Of a stretch of DNA of 64,000 nt, positions 1 to 13,615 are shown in pieces; the stretch's first letter is position 1; each line of letters begins with the position of its first letter. The DNA is taken from positions 496,001 through 560,000 of the forward strand of contig JBAMDO010000564.1 of the NCBI GenBank assembly GCA_037074765.1. The letters run 5' to 3'. Position numbers and translations under genes: made by a program. The notes under the pieces are model-generated. The model was not told the DNA's origin. It saw nothing but the letters and a program-made list of their open reading frames with translations, and made no database searches. The DNA comes from Mansonella perstans (Eukaryota; Nematoda; Chromadorea; Rhabditida; Onchocercidae).

Positions 1-497
1 ATTGCTTGTGACATCTGAAGACTGAATATTGATAAAACTTAAAGTTCTTCATTAATTGGCTATTTTTTACTACGTATCAAGTTCACGTTCAGGCAATTCA
101 CCTTTTTTTTCCCAATTATTTCAAAAATTCGAAAGAACGATCGCAATATTTTCAGAATTAAAAACACAATGTCATGAAGAACTGCTGCAGATCAATATGA
201 ACGCTCATATTGTGTTACCTCACAGCAGGTTTGTTGCTAGTTTATAATTCCACTGTCAATATTTATTTGAGGATAAACTTTCCAAAGCAATTACACAAGG
301 AATAAGATATTTTTTTTGCTTTTCCCCCTTACATAAGATCATTTTAAAGAATCGATGTTTATAAATTCCACTCACAAAATAGTAATTCATGGTAATGATT
401 GAGTCAAGAAACAGTCAAGAAAACAAATATCTTTCATATGATTTCTAATGAATAATTGGCAAGAAGTGAGTCTAATTACTTTTTTTATTTAATTTAG
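1..497. other. No assignable exon; intron or upstream sequence of the first gene
   Basis: AT-rich sequence with no recognisable domain. A short open stretch ending near 230 reads to a possible donor (CACAGCAG before gtttgt), but its phase does not join the next exon at 498 without a stop codon, so I did not use it. The gene that follows has no initiator here and probably begins left of the window. Confidence 0.4.
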
Positions 498-3400
498 AAG
501 AGCTTAGAACCGCAGCTGATGCATGTTTATGAAACGCTGACATCTGAAGAAAATAAAGAAAGGGAGCTTTACTCTTCAAATCCGGTAACCTGAAATCGGT
601 TGCATATCGTTAATCAATCAAAACCAATTGCTAAAAACGAAATTATTTCTAGTGAGCAGCTTCTCAAAAAGGAACGATTCAACATTGATTTGTTGAAGGT
701 AATTTGTTTCGCAGTATCGGCAGTATTAGCCTATTTATTCCAGCTGATTGTCTTTATGAAAATCATCAAAAGAATGATTAAGTTTCACGGTTTTATTTAG
801 TTCTACTAAATTTGAATTTTCTCGCTCTCATGCTCTGATCACGAAATCTTAATAATTTTAATGTTCCATATTGATAATTGTGGTACTACGATCATGATAT
901 TCAAAATGCTTGTTGTGACAATGACAGTCCGTTTCTATAAGGTCAGAAAAAAATAACCCAAATCTTTTTTAGCATCGAGAAGCATTTATTGAAAAACCAA
1001 AACCTGAAACGGTAATTTTTCGAATAGGTAAACGATGGAAACCAGCACTAGAAACAAAAAAAGAAAAACTGAGTGAGCGAATTCCGTTAGCCAGTGCTTC
1101 GTTAGCTTGTCAAAAAAAAAAAAAAAAAGTCATGGCAATCGTACATGTTCCCGATAGCTATCATTAATTTGGTCCTGAGATAACATCACCAAAACTGCTA
1201 TATTCCATCCGCGACCACCCAGAATGCAATCGTTATTATCAGCATCGCATTTCAATTTCTCGTTTTGATCATATATCAGCTTCATACGAATATCGGCAAC
1301 CAGTACAACCAGCAATATCAGTAGCTATACCACGTCATCTAGCACGTATACCTATAAATTGTATTACAGAGCGAAATAATCCTGACCTGATCGAAATAGA
1401 ACGACCAGCATCACGAGCCTCAACTATCACTTCGTGGTAGCCATCCTGAATAGAAAAAGTTGATTTTTTTAATTTCTAGGTATAAATTTATTTTTAAAAA
1501 GTTTATTTACGTTCGTGTTTGATTAAGTAACACATACACGTTGATTTGTTCCATTTATTTCAGGCAGCAATTTCCGGCTTTTGCAATTTATCATCAATTG
1601 GTAAGTTTTACTATTTTATGAAACGATTATCCTCGTTGCTGCTGTATCATTTTCAATTATATTTTTGAAATAATTTTGCTTTATCTGCTTTGTTTCCATT
1701 ATCTTCCGCAACATGCTATAAATTATTTTCATACTTCGCATCAACTTTTTACTTATTAAAATAAAGTATTAAATTTCTATATTTTTGGTAGCGGATCAGA
1801 TCCCAATCGATTAACACATAGCAATATCTTTTTATTGAGTGAAAAGTAGGAAATCTTATTTATTTATATTTGAATAAATAGGAACATTTGTGTGTAATGA
1901 ATGGATAGTGTGGTTCAAAAAAAATTGAAAAAAAAACAAAACAGAAAACTTGGCCAATTCTTGACTCTTTTTCATTAACTTTGGTAAATCTTTTTTGTTC
2001 AATTTCCTTATCTGTCGTGGAAACATGGTTAAATTTTACTCATTTTGCTCAATTTTGTATTCTTGCAAAATATTCTAATTTGGGAATAAGTTCAAATATT
2101 TAAATTAACTACTTGTCAGTTATTATGTTAGGCAGATTTTAAAGCGGAATGGTTAAAACCGCCCAATTAGTAACTTAATCATGATTATTTAATTGGATTA
2201 CTTCCTAAGTGATTTTCGCTATCGGCATCTTTAACTGTTCATTTTTTTCTTTTTCATCAAAATATATTTCATTATTTGATTCCAAATATTTACTGCAACA
2301 TTTTTCGACTACAAATTTTATTAATTTTCGTTCAATTTTTTCTTGTAATCTACTACATTTGCTTTCTGTCTAAATGAATAACTCATTTGTCTCATCCCTT
2401 TATCAGTGATAACAAAAGCTGTCTTATCCATTTTATCACTAAATATCAATGAGAACCTCAAGCTAAAGGATGGATTACAAAAAGAGTGGTAAGAATATTT
2501 TGCACTTTTTCTTTGCTTTTAATTTGTTTTATCGCTAACTTTTTTTCTTTGTCCTATAATTCATTATTCATACTCAAAATTTAAATTTTAATGGATTCAT
2601 TTAAAATTATGATAATTTTTATCAAATAATTCATATTCTCTTTTTGATAATTAATTATCTCTTATTTCAGTATTTCAGGAATTGCATCTGTGTAAACTTT
2701 CTCAGCTCCAACTGTTTTGTGTTCATTATTTTTTCACATTAAAAGTTCGAAGTGTGAACCGTAATTTGATAACTTGAAAAAATGATATCAACTAGATTAT
2801 TTTTGTGTTGCTGGTGGAAATACTATCTGTAATATTTAATGGAGCAATCTGATAAATATAAGCTATGCACTCTCAGAAACATTTTTCTAAAATTTTAAAG
2901 AAATTTTTTACAAAATAATTAAACTTCACTTATTTTCAGACAGCAAGTGGAGGACCGAAAAATGTAAGCTTTCTTTAGTTTTTCTTTATTGATTTCTGTT
3001 GACATGACCGTCCCAATACTTATTCAAAAAAAAATTAGCAATCGAATTTTTCGGAACAACTTTTTAGACTATTAATAGAATCAATCAATGATTTTATTTG
3101 TATCGTCGGCTGATACGTCAATAATATAAATATTTGAAAAGCTTTTTCCTTTGGTTAAAGGTAATTTTTGTATGTTGGAAAAATAAGAATTTGATATGCT
3201 TCATTTCAAAAGAATTTTTTTTTTCAATTTTTAACATCTAAAATTGAATTCTCAGGATTCCTGCTATTCCACAAATTTTACAAAATACTTTAATGATTCT
3301 TAAAACATAAAATAATGAGTATTTTTCGGCTATGACTGAAAATTAAGATTTTAAATATTTAAAATACAGTCCTAACATAGTTACTTCATATCAAATTGTG

Positions 3401-6400
3401 ATTTCATCGACTTTTGAACAAAATTTTACAACACATTTAAATTAGAATTGCATTTGTCCGCACATGTGAATAGTATCTTTTGTCGCGGAATTCATTTCGT
3501 TAAAACTAGAACTTTAAATCAGTGGGTGCTGAAATAAATTAATAAATGTGCAATGCATTAAATTTAATGCACCATCCGTCAGAATTACTTCATTAATATT
3601 CTCCGTTTTATTTGAATCATTTTTTAAACAGTTTTTAGACAAATTTTAAATTTATGGATCGATCTCAATTTCAGCATTGTATCCAAAATCCATAAAGACT
3701 TGATTGGGATTTTTGTTTCCAATATTTTGAAGCAAAAAGATTCAAAAAAGTTGTGCTAACACCATCAAATTAAACCTGAGAGATTCTTTCATTTAGCTAA
3801 TTTTTTCTAGAATTTTTTTGTTGGCGTGCGTATATGCACCGTGATATATATAATAAGTAAAAACTCGCGCACTACGTTTTTCTTTCGCTTTCAAGCGATG
3901 AACTAATAATTTGGTGTTTGCAACTAACAGCATCAATTAGCTGAATTAGAAACTTCTATTGGTGCTTTTTTTAGATATATGCTGAGAACTTTTTATTGCC
4001 TAATAACAATCTTAATTTACATATTTTTATTGACAGAAATAATTAGAAGGGGGAAAAACGAATATGATCTTCTTTGGTATAAAAGAAGACTTATCATTAA
4101 GGAACTTATGGAAGTTTGTTTAAATTGAAGAACCAACGCTTAATGATAACAAATATTTTACTTTAGAATAGCGACTTAGATCAATTAGCGCAGTTGAATG
4201 AGAAACTTTTGGAGCGATCTAGAGAAAGGCGAGCAGATTACAAGCTTGTTGATTCTGAAATTATTAAAACTGCTCCCGAACCAGTTCCAGTTACTGTTAA
4301 GGTTCGCTTTTTGTTTGCTATCTTTTTCCGATATTTTCCAGTATCGGATATTATGATCGATCTACAGGCTAAGTAAGTCATTCAATTGATTCGGCATCAT
4401 GCACTAAACTGGGATCATTTTTAAGTTAAACTTTCATAACTAATCATAAGATAGAGTTTTCAATATGTCTTATTAATAGTCAAAAATATAGCAAATTCCG
4501 ATTTACATCAGAAGAATGAAAGAAGAATCATTAGGGTGAGATGAAAAAAAAAAAGCTTTTATTCATCGAATTCCCTTTTTCACCTGTATCCAGATGGATA
4601 GTTGAGAATTTCGAACCAGTTTATTTTCGGGCTCTATCTTGGGTTCAGTGAAGGCAGTATGTGGAATTAATGCTTTTTAATTGCAATATTAACATAAGTG
4701 CATGGTACGAACAATTCGTTTATTAGATATAAACAATCAATTAAATTGATCCTATCTTTTTCACGACGGGAGAGTTATAAAGCATACCAAGCATTAGAAA
4801 TTATCTGATAACAGCTGATTCAAATATTCCAATTCAATCCTGATAAATATATTTCTCATTTCTTCTCGATAGATAATTTTTTGTATCTATCTAGCAATAA
4901 CTAAAGGATAATACCGAATGCCAGGTTGCTACCCAAATATTTAATTGTTGCATTAACTGAATTATAAATAAAATGATTGAAATTATAATTATTATTGCAT
5001 CGGTTTAGCTTAGATTAACTTGATGAGAGAATATTTTCTTGGACACGAAAACTTCTTGTAAGAAAAGAATTTGTTAACAATTATGCCACGCTTTTTTCCA
5101 TTTTCTCTATGTTTTTTTTCTTTTTCTGTTTGATAGCTTTTTGCAACTTTTCGAAAACAGAAATCGAAATAATGGGATGTTCTGTTTATGCTTCCAGGAG
5201 CAGATACGTGATATGCTTGAATCGCGCATTTCCAACGATACATCGGTTAATTCGACCATTCCACAACAGGATCGATCTGGTTACGTTACGGTACGATACG
5301 CTCTTCCTTGAAAGGAACCGAAATTTTACTTTTTGTTTGTACAGCGCTTTTACCAGAGCAAAAAAATAGATTTATTTTTTTCATTAAAATGCTTTTATAG
5401 GCAATAAATGTAGAATTTTTTTCACAAAAGTGTTCTTTTTCCTAATCTGTTGTGATTGCTGCTGTGTTCTAATATTATTAGTAACGATTTCATGCCTATT
5501 GTTTTAACATTCATTTTTCATTTGATATATTTTTTGTTTGAAAATTTCACTCAAATCATTTGAAAAGAGTGCGCAGGACTTGATGAAATTGCTCATCTTT
5601 ATTCTAAAAAATGAAAGCAAATTTTTTGAATCATTATTCGCGAGTCACCATACCAATCAATTATTTTAGACATTTCTCCGCTAGATATCAAAAGTCTTCG
5701 GTCATGTCTCAATCCAGCAAAGCCTCGTAATGCCGGTTGTATTGTTTCAGAAAATTTCAGGATGCTTCGTCAGCTACTTGGCAGTTCTCATCCCATTCAT
5801 TTTCACCTCGTTCCATTGTTTCGGTAAACGGCGGTGCCAAGGATGGTCTTCTCAAAGTGCGTACCGATCTGTCCCCAGGCCTGTGGCGTACCCTTTCCCG
5901 TTCCAATGCTGCCGTGCAAACCGCACACGTTGAGGTCTGACTTTTTTCCGAAAGTTTAGCAAAATATATGTCTAAGCTGGATACCGTCCAGCCTAAAAGT
6001 AAACCAAAAGAAGAAATAGTGACTTCAACAATAAAACATTTTCCGAAAAAAAGCCTCAAATTCTCCGAATGATAAGTATCCCTTTTCCTGTTGAAATTCC
6101 GGAATGTTCAGATCTCGGAATTTCAAGGCGTTAACGAATTTGTTTGAGTGTTCTGTAAAAGCTTTTTCGATTACGCTTTAACCGTTTTGCACATTTCCGA
6201 AGTTTGCACATTTGACACACAATCACAGCACCGGTCAGTTTCATGCGCATGTTTTATTAATTCTTTCCATTTTATTTGTCATTTTGCTTCAAAAAATCCA
6301 TGACATGGAAACTTCGTATTCGTATCCATCTATGAAATTTCTCAAAAATTATAGAAAGAAGTACTAGAAAGTCTAATGATAAGATACCAATAAAAATAAA

Positions 6401-9400
6401 TACAGAGAATGGTTAGGTTTTAATTTTTTTTTTTATTTTTTCATTTCCTTAAAAATTCCTTCAGATAAGTGGTACTGAGGACCAAATTAGCCATAAAAAA
6501 ATTACTTATTGAATAATCATTGAATAAAACAATTGATTCTCACTTTTCTTTCTAATTTACTGAGAAATCTTCGTTGGCTTTAGAATTAAACGAGATTTTC
6601 ATGGCGTTCTTTGGAAATCAAATACGGGTTCTTGTAGTCTACAATCGTGACAGTTAGCTTACACCTATTTTGCTATTGTGTAATGTCATATAAAGCTTCC
6701 GCTACGAACAAATTTTAGAAAGGAAATGGATCAGGTGATGTTGTATCATTCCAGATAACTTGTCCTTATTCCAAAAAAGTCAAAAATCCGAAATTTGAAG
6801 CTTTTATACAAAAGAAATGCTGTGTTGGGGATAAATTTAACTCATATTAGAATGGCTGCAGGTACACACTGCAAAATAGTTACCAAATTACTTGAAACTG
6901 GTTTTGTTATTATTTCATCATGTTTCTCTTCCTGTTTATCACCAATTCTCAATTTCCATCATTAGTGTATATGAATGTTATTTCCCCAATAATAGGTCTT
7001 TAAGTTTATGCTGATCAATTTTTTACAACTGACTCTTTTGCATTTGCTAGAATTTCAAGAATAAATTCAAAATGTTATCAGTAGAACCACTAATGTTGAT
7101 GATATAAGATTATTTTGTAATCTTTCTATCTATAAGGAATTGCAAAAATTTTCTTTTTTAAGGATTTTTTATCAATTTTTTGAGAAAAAACTATGAAACT
7201 ATGAAAAATTCTTGTTCCACGTCTAAACGTTTAATTCAGATTTTTTCGTAGCATTCAAAAATTTTTGATTAATAATGCATTCCGATGCAGTTAATTACTT
7301 TTATTATCTACGGGCTTTTTTTAGCCTGTTTGTTTACATTTTTTTTCTAAATACATGAATTATCCAATTAATTTAATGTTTAGTCAAAATAAGAGCAGTT
7401 TCTGAATTCCTTTGGTATTTTAGGAAGCTTTTTTTAAAGCAATAAATTCACAAGTAAGTAAATTTAGAGTGAGAAACAGCACTGGCCCTACATGCCGGCA
7501 CGTTTGGCTCCCGTAACGGATTCCGCGCAATCCACGATGACCCGTGAATTAAACGAGAATTACGAGAGGTGCATTGAACGTTATGCTTCGTTGCCAACAT
7601 TGGAAAGTGACACACGTGGAACATTAATTAAGATTAAGGTATCTTGAATGGTATAATTTCGTAGACTAGTTAGGTTTCATGCGCACATCGATTTTGCAAC
7701 GTGCTCACTTTATCCAGAAAACAAATCCGATGTCATCGAAATTCTGCACTGTTGAAAAATGATTGATATGTTATTATTTTTTATCTTTTTTCAGTAATAT
7801 AAATCTATAAATCTATAAATCTTTTACAAATCTATGAAGTGCATACTATTATCTGAATTTGAAAATATAAGAGTTTTTTATAACTTTCCTATTGAACACA
7901 AAAGATTGCAATTTAATTTCTGCTTTCTTTTTCTTTGAACTATATTGATTTTCTTTGTGAGGAAAATTCCTTTTTCTTCAAACTTATTCTGATGTTTTTT
8001 CAAGGATATATTTCAGTGTTCCTAACAAAAAAATCAATAATTTACATTAAAAGTTATAACAAATTTTGAGTAAAATTTTTTAATCCATGGATATAGTAAA
8101 ACGCAAATTCTGCTGATACTTTCTGTATGTCATTTATAATAAAGATCATTTATAATAAAGACACGACAGCAAAAAGTTATGAAGAATACCAAAATAGGAT
8201 TTATTAAATGAGCTGATTTCTTAATTATATCTTTCAGATTGCTTCATTTATCTATGTTTTAATCGCCAATCATTCTTTGTGCATGTCAGCATGACGTTTA
8301 ATATTTGAAATAATTTCCTGTAATTCCTTCTTATCGCTGTTATTAATTTATCCTTTCCTATTCAAATTGGGAGAACTATCAATGAATTGACACAAGTCTT
8401 TTGCAAAATATTTGATATATACATATATACATTTATGTATATATATCAGAATGTCATATTAAAATTACCAAAATATGTAACTTCCGTAATTATGAAAGAT
8501 AAAAAATTTTCAGAGACCATAAATTTTTAAGAGTTTCTGCAAGTTCTGATTCAGATTTTCTGCAGTTCAAATTTTGATTTGAACTCCAGATAGAGTAGTT
8601 ATTATGCCCAGCTTCAGGATGATAAACCTCGAGGTATCATGAAACGTCGTGAGCTGGGAACTAAGGATCAAATGATGTATGCAGAAGAACCGCAACAGGT
8701 AGCTCGAACTGATAATTGGAATGAGCGGTCAATTGTTTCAGCGGTTGGTATCAGTGCTTTAATTGTAATTCTGGAAATTTTAAATTTCATAAATTTTTAA
8801 AATTGCGCCAAGAGACTATAATTGCTTACATAGAAGATTTGATTTTTTCTTTTCAGTTTTTCCTCGGTTTTTTTGTCATTATAAGGATTTAGAAGCCAAA
8901 AGTAACAGAAACGGTACAAAGAGTGGAAGAGCATAAACGAATTGAAGAAATTGAAAGACGTATTCAACGAAAAGAAAAGAAAGAAAAAAAACATCGCAGT
9001 TCTTCCACTCATCGGAGTTATCATCATCATAATCATCACCGCGGCGGTAATCGTGAAGCTTACGCGTATAATGGATATAGCGATGAAGGTAATAGAATTT
9101 TTAAATTTCCATTTATACTTAATTATTACCTTGAAATATGGATTAAATTTGAAGAAGTCAAATTTTTTAAGAGTGAAAGCACTTGTTTTGTGAACAAGAA
9201 TGAACAATGAGTTGAATGATTCCAAAATATAAATTTGGCCCAATGAGGTATGCTGTCTTACGGATTTGCCGCATCGAAGTTATTGATCGTAAAGATTGCT
9301 ACGTTTTATTATAAAGATTTTATTTCAGTTATTTTAGAACAAATACTTCAAATTTTAATTTTCTCAAATGAATGTTGCTTCTTGTGTCGTGTCGGCCATA

Positions 9401-11547
9401 AGTTTTGTGTTGTATTAGCCATGAATTTTTGTAGGGATCATTCATAACCTAATTTCTGAACAATTCTGCAATTCCTCTGTACTGTACCACTTTTTCTATT
9501 TCACTCGGTGAATTATTACAAAACCGTTCTAGAAAATCTCGACTTGGAATTTTTCAGCGGTTTTTATTTAATCTAATAATCCAGCTGCCTGTGATATTTA
9601 TACTGTGTAGATCCAACAATAACCAAACAGTAAGGTTGCTCCAATGAAAATGAAATCGATCAGTGTCAATTTTCGAAAAATCGGGATAACGAAGATTACG
9701 GATATCGAAACTTAACAAAAATAAACTAGAAGTTTAATCTGAGTATTGACACCATAGGAAACATTCAGATTCTTTCAGTAACTATAGCTCCAACTATAAC
9801 GCGTATCTTTCAAGTCACGCCATTCTCATCAAATGAATTCAGCAGACCGATCCGAAATGCTTACAATGCTGCAAATCGAGCTTATCGTGATATTTATGTA
9901 GCCAATAACTAACACAATTCGATTCATTTATTATTCGTTCTTGTCTTTTTTCCGTTATTTTTTAGATAAATTAATTTAAAAATAATTTGACTACTGTGTT
10001 CTGAATGTTGTTGTAAGTTATAGATTGGAGATTTCAATTTTCAAACTTTAAACAATGCAAATTACTATGCCTTCCTTAAAGGGATTTATTGATTAATGGA
10101 CGTCTCGATTTTCAGGTTATCGCAGCAATTCATTATCACGACAGAATGGTTATTTACCTGCACATGAAAGCTATATGAAATCTGTAACTACACGTCGTGA
10201 GAAGGATGGGGTATGTTTGCTACAATAATGTAGGAAAAAGCATTTAAAAGAAACATCAAAGCAGTCGATCTTTCGATCAAAACTATTTACCGTATTTTTT
10301 CCTTAAATCATACAACATGAAGATGCTGCAGCGTTATTACGATGACGGTCGTCTAATAACAAATGGAAACCATTTCAATGGGCGATATGGTTCTTCGATA
10401 TCCGATAGCTTGAGACGTGGAGAACTACGCTACAATCCGAATGGCGACCTTCGAGAAGTACACCACAGCTCATCGGGTCGCAATAAACGCATGCATAAAA
10501 GTTTTTCTACTCGTCAGTACTTTATATTTCATTTAAAATTATCTGCTAATTATTACTTCGAACCTTGGTCATTAACATGAAACATTAGATTCCTAGTTAA
10601 AGATCATCCTTGTGCAACTGAAGTATGCTAATAATCGATAAAGCGATAATTTGATCTTGATTTAAAGGTGATTTGTACGATTCGGGTTCGGGCATCAATT
10701 ATGATAGTCATCACCGTTCATCTTATCGCCATGGAAGTCAGCAGAGTGGTGGTCCGTTTGTTGAATTTCCACCAACTTTACCTCGCGATCACGAAGCACC
10801 AATACCTCCACCACATCGTACTAGAGCACCATCCGATGACTTCTACAGACCGATTGCCAAGAGTCGAAGCTATGCAGATTGGGATGAAGGACGTGGCTTT
10901 TCGCAATCTATCAGACGGTTAGTTAAGCAGTGCTTTGGGATGGAATTCAACATGAATTTTTTATTTATTTGCGAAAATTTCCCTAAATTTATTTAGGCGT
11001 AATGAAGATATGGCTCGCTTGGAGAATGAATTTCGTGATTCGCTGCTAATGCCATTGCCAAATATGTCAAATGGTAATATGTATGAACGTGATCATCGTC
11101 ATGAGCAAATACCCGGTGGTTATGAGACTTATGATCGAGAAGTTAAGAGCAATAGTGGTCAACGCATCAACAAAGATGGTAATACTACCGAGTATAAGTA
11201 AGTTTCCTTTTGAATTATAACAATAATTAATGCTTAAACTCAATAAGAGTGATTTCTGGCGTATTTATTCTGAAATTGTTTTTCAATCCTACCTCTATTC
11301 GTCTATTTTTCAACTAATCTATTAAATCTTACTTTAGTTCACTAATTATCTCTGTTGACAAAATTTTGTTCATTCGTTTATTCATTGAAGGCCTTAATCA
11401 AGACTTTTATTCTGGTTTCTTTTGGTCAGAATACTTGCTTAATTTATTTACGATGGAAATATTTTTCGACTAATACTTCTTTTTTTCAGGGAGCAATCAC
11501 AGGAATGTAGCTACAAACGTGAAACAGAATCGGATCATAGACGCTAA
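498..11547 (+). CDS. Unrecognised low-complexity protein, 5'-partial, 17-exon model
   Basis: I do not recognise this family. Seventeen exons join with compatible splice phases: 498-584, 660-698, 973-1011, 1243-1436, 1564-1600, 2940-2963, 4167-4301, 5198-5290, 5761-5934, 7468-7638, 8612-8698, 8893-9088, 10116-10210, 10323-10512, 10668-10917, 10997-11197 and 11490-11547 (TAA). This gives at least 689 codons with no start codon in view. The product is hydrophilic and largely disordered. It has charged helical stretches (around 4190-4260, DQLAQLNEKLLERSRERR; around 8920-8980, VEEHKRIEEIERRIQRKEKK), a His-rich patch near 9015-9045, Tyr/Arg/Ser-rich repeats from 10116 on, and a Pro-rich segment near 10760-10830. 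No signal peptide or membrane segment is visible. A cytoskeletal or junctional scaffold is possible, but that is a guess from composition. Exons from 4167 on are well supported by frame and composition; those before 3000 are tentative. Confidence 0.7.
9815..9912 (+). CDS. Candidate alternative terminal exon of the unrecognised gene
   Basis: An acceptor (tttcaag) precedes an open stretch in phase 1, the phase left by the exon ending at 9088. Joined to it, the frame reads VTPFSSNEFSRPIRNAYNAA and on to YVANN and a TAA at 9910-9912. Using its possible internal donor (TAT before gtagcc) would break the phase of the next exon at 10116, so it fits better as an alternative last exon. It would give a shorter protein lacking the Tyr/Arg-rich C-terminal third. 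Confidence 0.4.
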
Positions 11548-13615
11548 GATCCGAAAAAGCAATTCGTATTATTTTTTAGAGCATTAGTTTCATTTTTCCT
11601 GCAGTGCCAGTTTTGTTTGGTTTTGTTTCTAAAATCCATCTCTGTAAGCTCAAATATTATGGTTTATAGAGGTGTAAGCTCAGAAAGTATATTTCACTGT
11701 ATTTTGTTTAAAATTTTATGTTATATACTACAAATTTGCGAATGTCTTGTGAAATTATCCAGAAATAAAATCATCTTGAGATGTATTCTAAAATCTGACC
11801 TGTTCCTTTCTGTCAGTAAAACAAATAGAAAATACCTTTCTCTTCAACTCTTGAATTGCATTATTTCTGCATTTTCTACATACCGATGTAATTAGAAACA
11901 AAATGTCAACTTCTCTATCCAAATTTAAAGAGAGCTAAATATTTTGTACAAAAAAAAATAATCTACTTTCCTTCCAGTACCATACGAATTTTATTTTTTT
12001 GCCATATTATAATTTCATTTTTCATTTCTGAAATGAGAAGGCATTATGCGACAAATTTAAAATTTTTCAAAATTTTTCCTTTTTTGTTGCTGTAATTTTG
12101 GCGATAATATAACTGCGGAATTATTGTAATGTTAAAAGGTCCACCGTGACACTTTTATAATGTGACATGTTTTTGTTTGCAATTTATCGCTTTGCTTTCT
12201 GCCTTATCTTTCTTCACTTATTTTAATTGATATCTTTAGTTAATTGATAACTGCAATATATTCCTTTTATTTCTTTCCGTTCCGCATCATCATGGAACAA
12301 CCTTTTCCTGTCGCGTATTATGCGGAACGAATAGTGATTCTCGCAGATTTAGTTTTCTTTTCTAATTGCCAGATAGCTCTTTAATTTGCTCCTTAATTGG
12401 TATTATGCCATTTTCGCCTGCTGTTTTTTTACTTAAAAATAGATCGGAAATAAACATTTATACCAAATATGGTTCATTCAGTAAAGCTTTGCATTTTTTC
12501 TTCAAATATGAGCACAATGAAAAACACTGGACTCCACGATAAATTTCAGAATTGCACCAAAATGTCCCATTCCAATCTCGATGATTTGAGACAAAGACAA
12601 TATTTCCATTTCTTTCTCGAAGCAAAATTCATAGCCATGAACTTGTTTCATTCGGTCTAATAGAGAAAAATTGATATACGAAAATGATTATCGACTTTCT
12701 ATGATGCAAATCTGTAGCAGCTCCGAGACACAGAAATGGTACTTTGAGACAACTTTTTTTTTTGAAAAAAAAAGGATTTTTGAATCTTCAAGAATATGCA
12801 AATAACCTACTACGGTTCATGGTCAATTTCAACGTAAGAATAAGCTGTTCACAGGTTTACCTATACATTTATACGGTTAGCAAAAAAACAACAAATGGTT
12901 CATAAATAGAATAAAAATAAGGTATTCCAATTTGGAATATGCAATGATGAAGTTATAGCTGTGTATATACAAACAGAAAAGTTTAAAAATATGAAAACAA
13001 AAAAAACAACCGGTAATTTTAAAAAGCTATCTTACAGCACGTTCCGTTTAGCAGGAATATCCTGCATGTTATCTGCTTTGCCAAAAAAGACACTTTTTCG
13101 TCACAAACCATCCAATTCCTAACTTGTAGACTCACTGACAATTGTGCAATAAATTACAGAAAAAAGTTTTTCAAAATGAGCGGCATAATGAAGTAATAAA
13201 TAAAGGCGATTTCTTGAAGCAGCTGTGGAAGAAATGTAAAGATTTTCTATTTTAATGCAATCGAAGTTGAACTTAGACTTTTTGAGAATTTTTTCGAATT
13301 ATAAAAAAGTAGCTAATGTTCTATTAATAATTAGTAAATGAGTTTGACGAATTACTTTAGTCATTACTTTCTTGCTTAATTACCTATTCATTTTAAAAAC
13401 GAAGAAATTAAGACAAAAAAGGTTAAAATAAAGGAATTAATATTTTTCCTTCACTTCAGTATATAATCTTTAGTACAAAGAAATACGTCAGATATGAAGA
13501 CAAAAGAAAACCCACGTAGAATACCAGTACCACGTTCGCATGGTACGAACAAAAGGAATTTGGAAGTGTAATAGGTGGTAATACTAAATCACAGTGCAGA
13601 AAAAGATATGATAAT
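11548..13615. other. Convergent intergenic region
   Basis: This lies between the stop of the plus-strand unknown gene and the stop of minus-strand mig-10. It should hold both 3' UTRs. A candidate polyadenylation hexamer AATAAA for the plus gene is at 11764-11769, about 217 bases after its stop. A 63-codon ATG frame at 12469-12660 has no recognisable features. I see nothing else structured. Confidence 0.6.

Noticed and set aside
2406..2694. Open exon-like stretches between 2406 and 2694 in the unknown gene
   Set aside because: Their phases do not match the exon ending at 1600 in the frame used, and joining them leads to a stop at once. They could belong to an alternative 3' end but the support is thin.
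12469..12660. 63-codon ATG frame between the unknown gene and mig-10
   Set aside because: No family, no coding-like composition, and it lies in a region expected to be 3' UTR and spacer.
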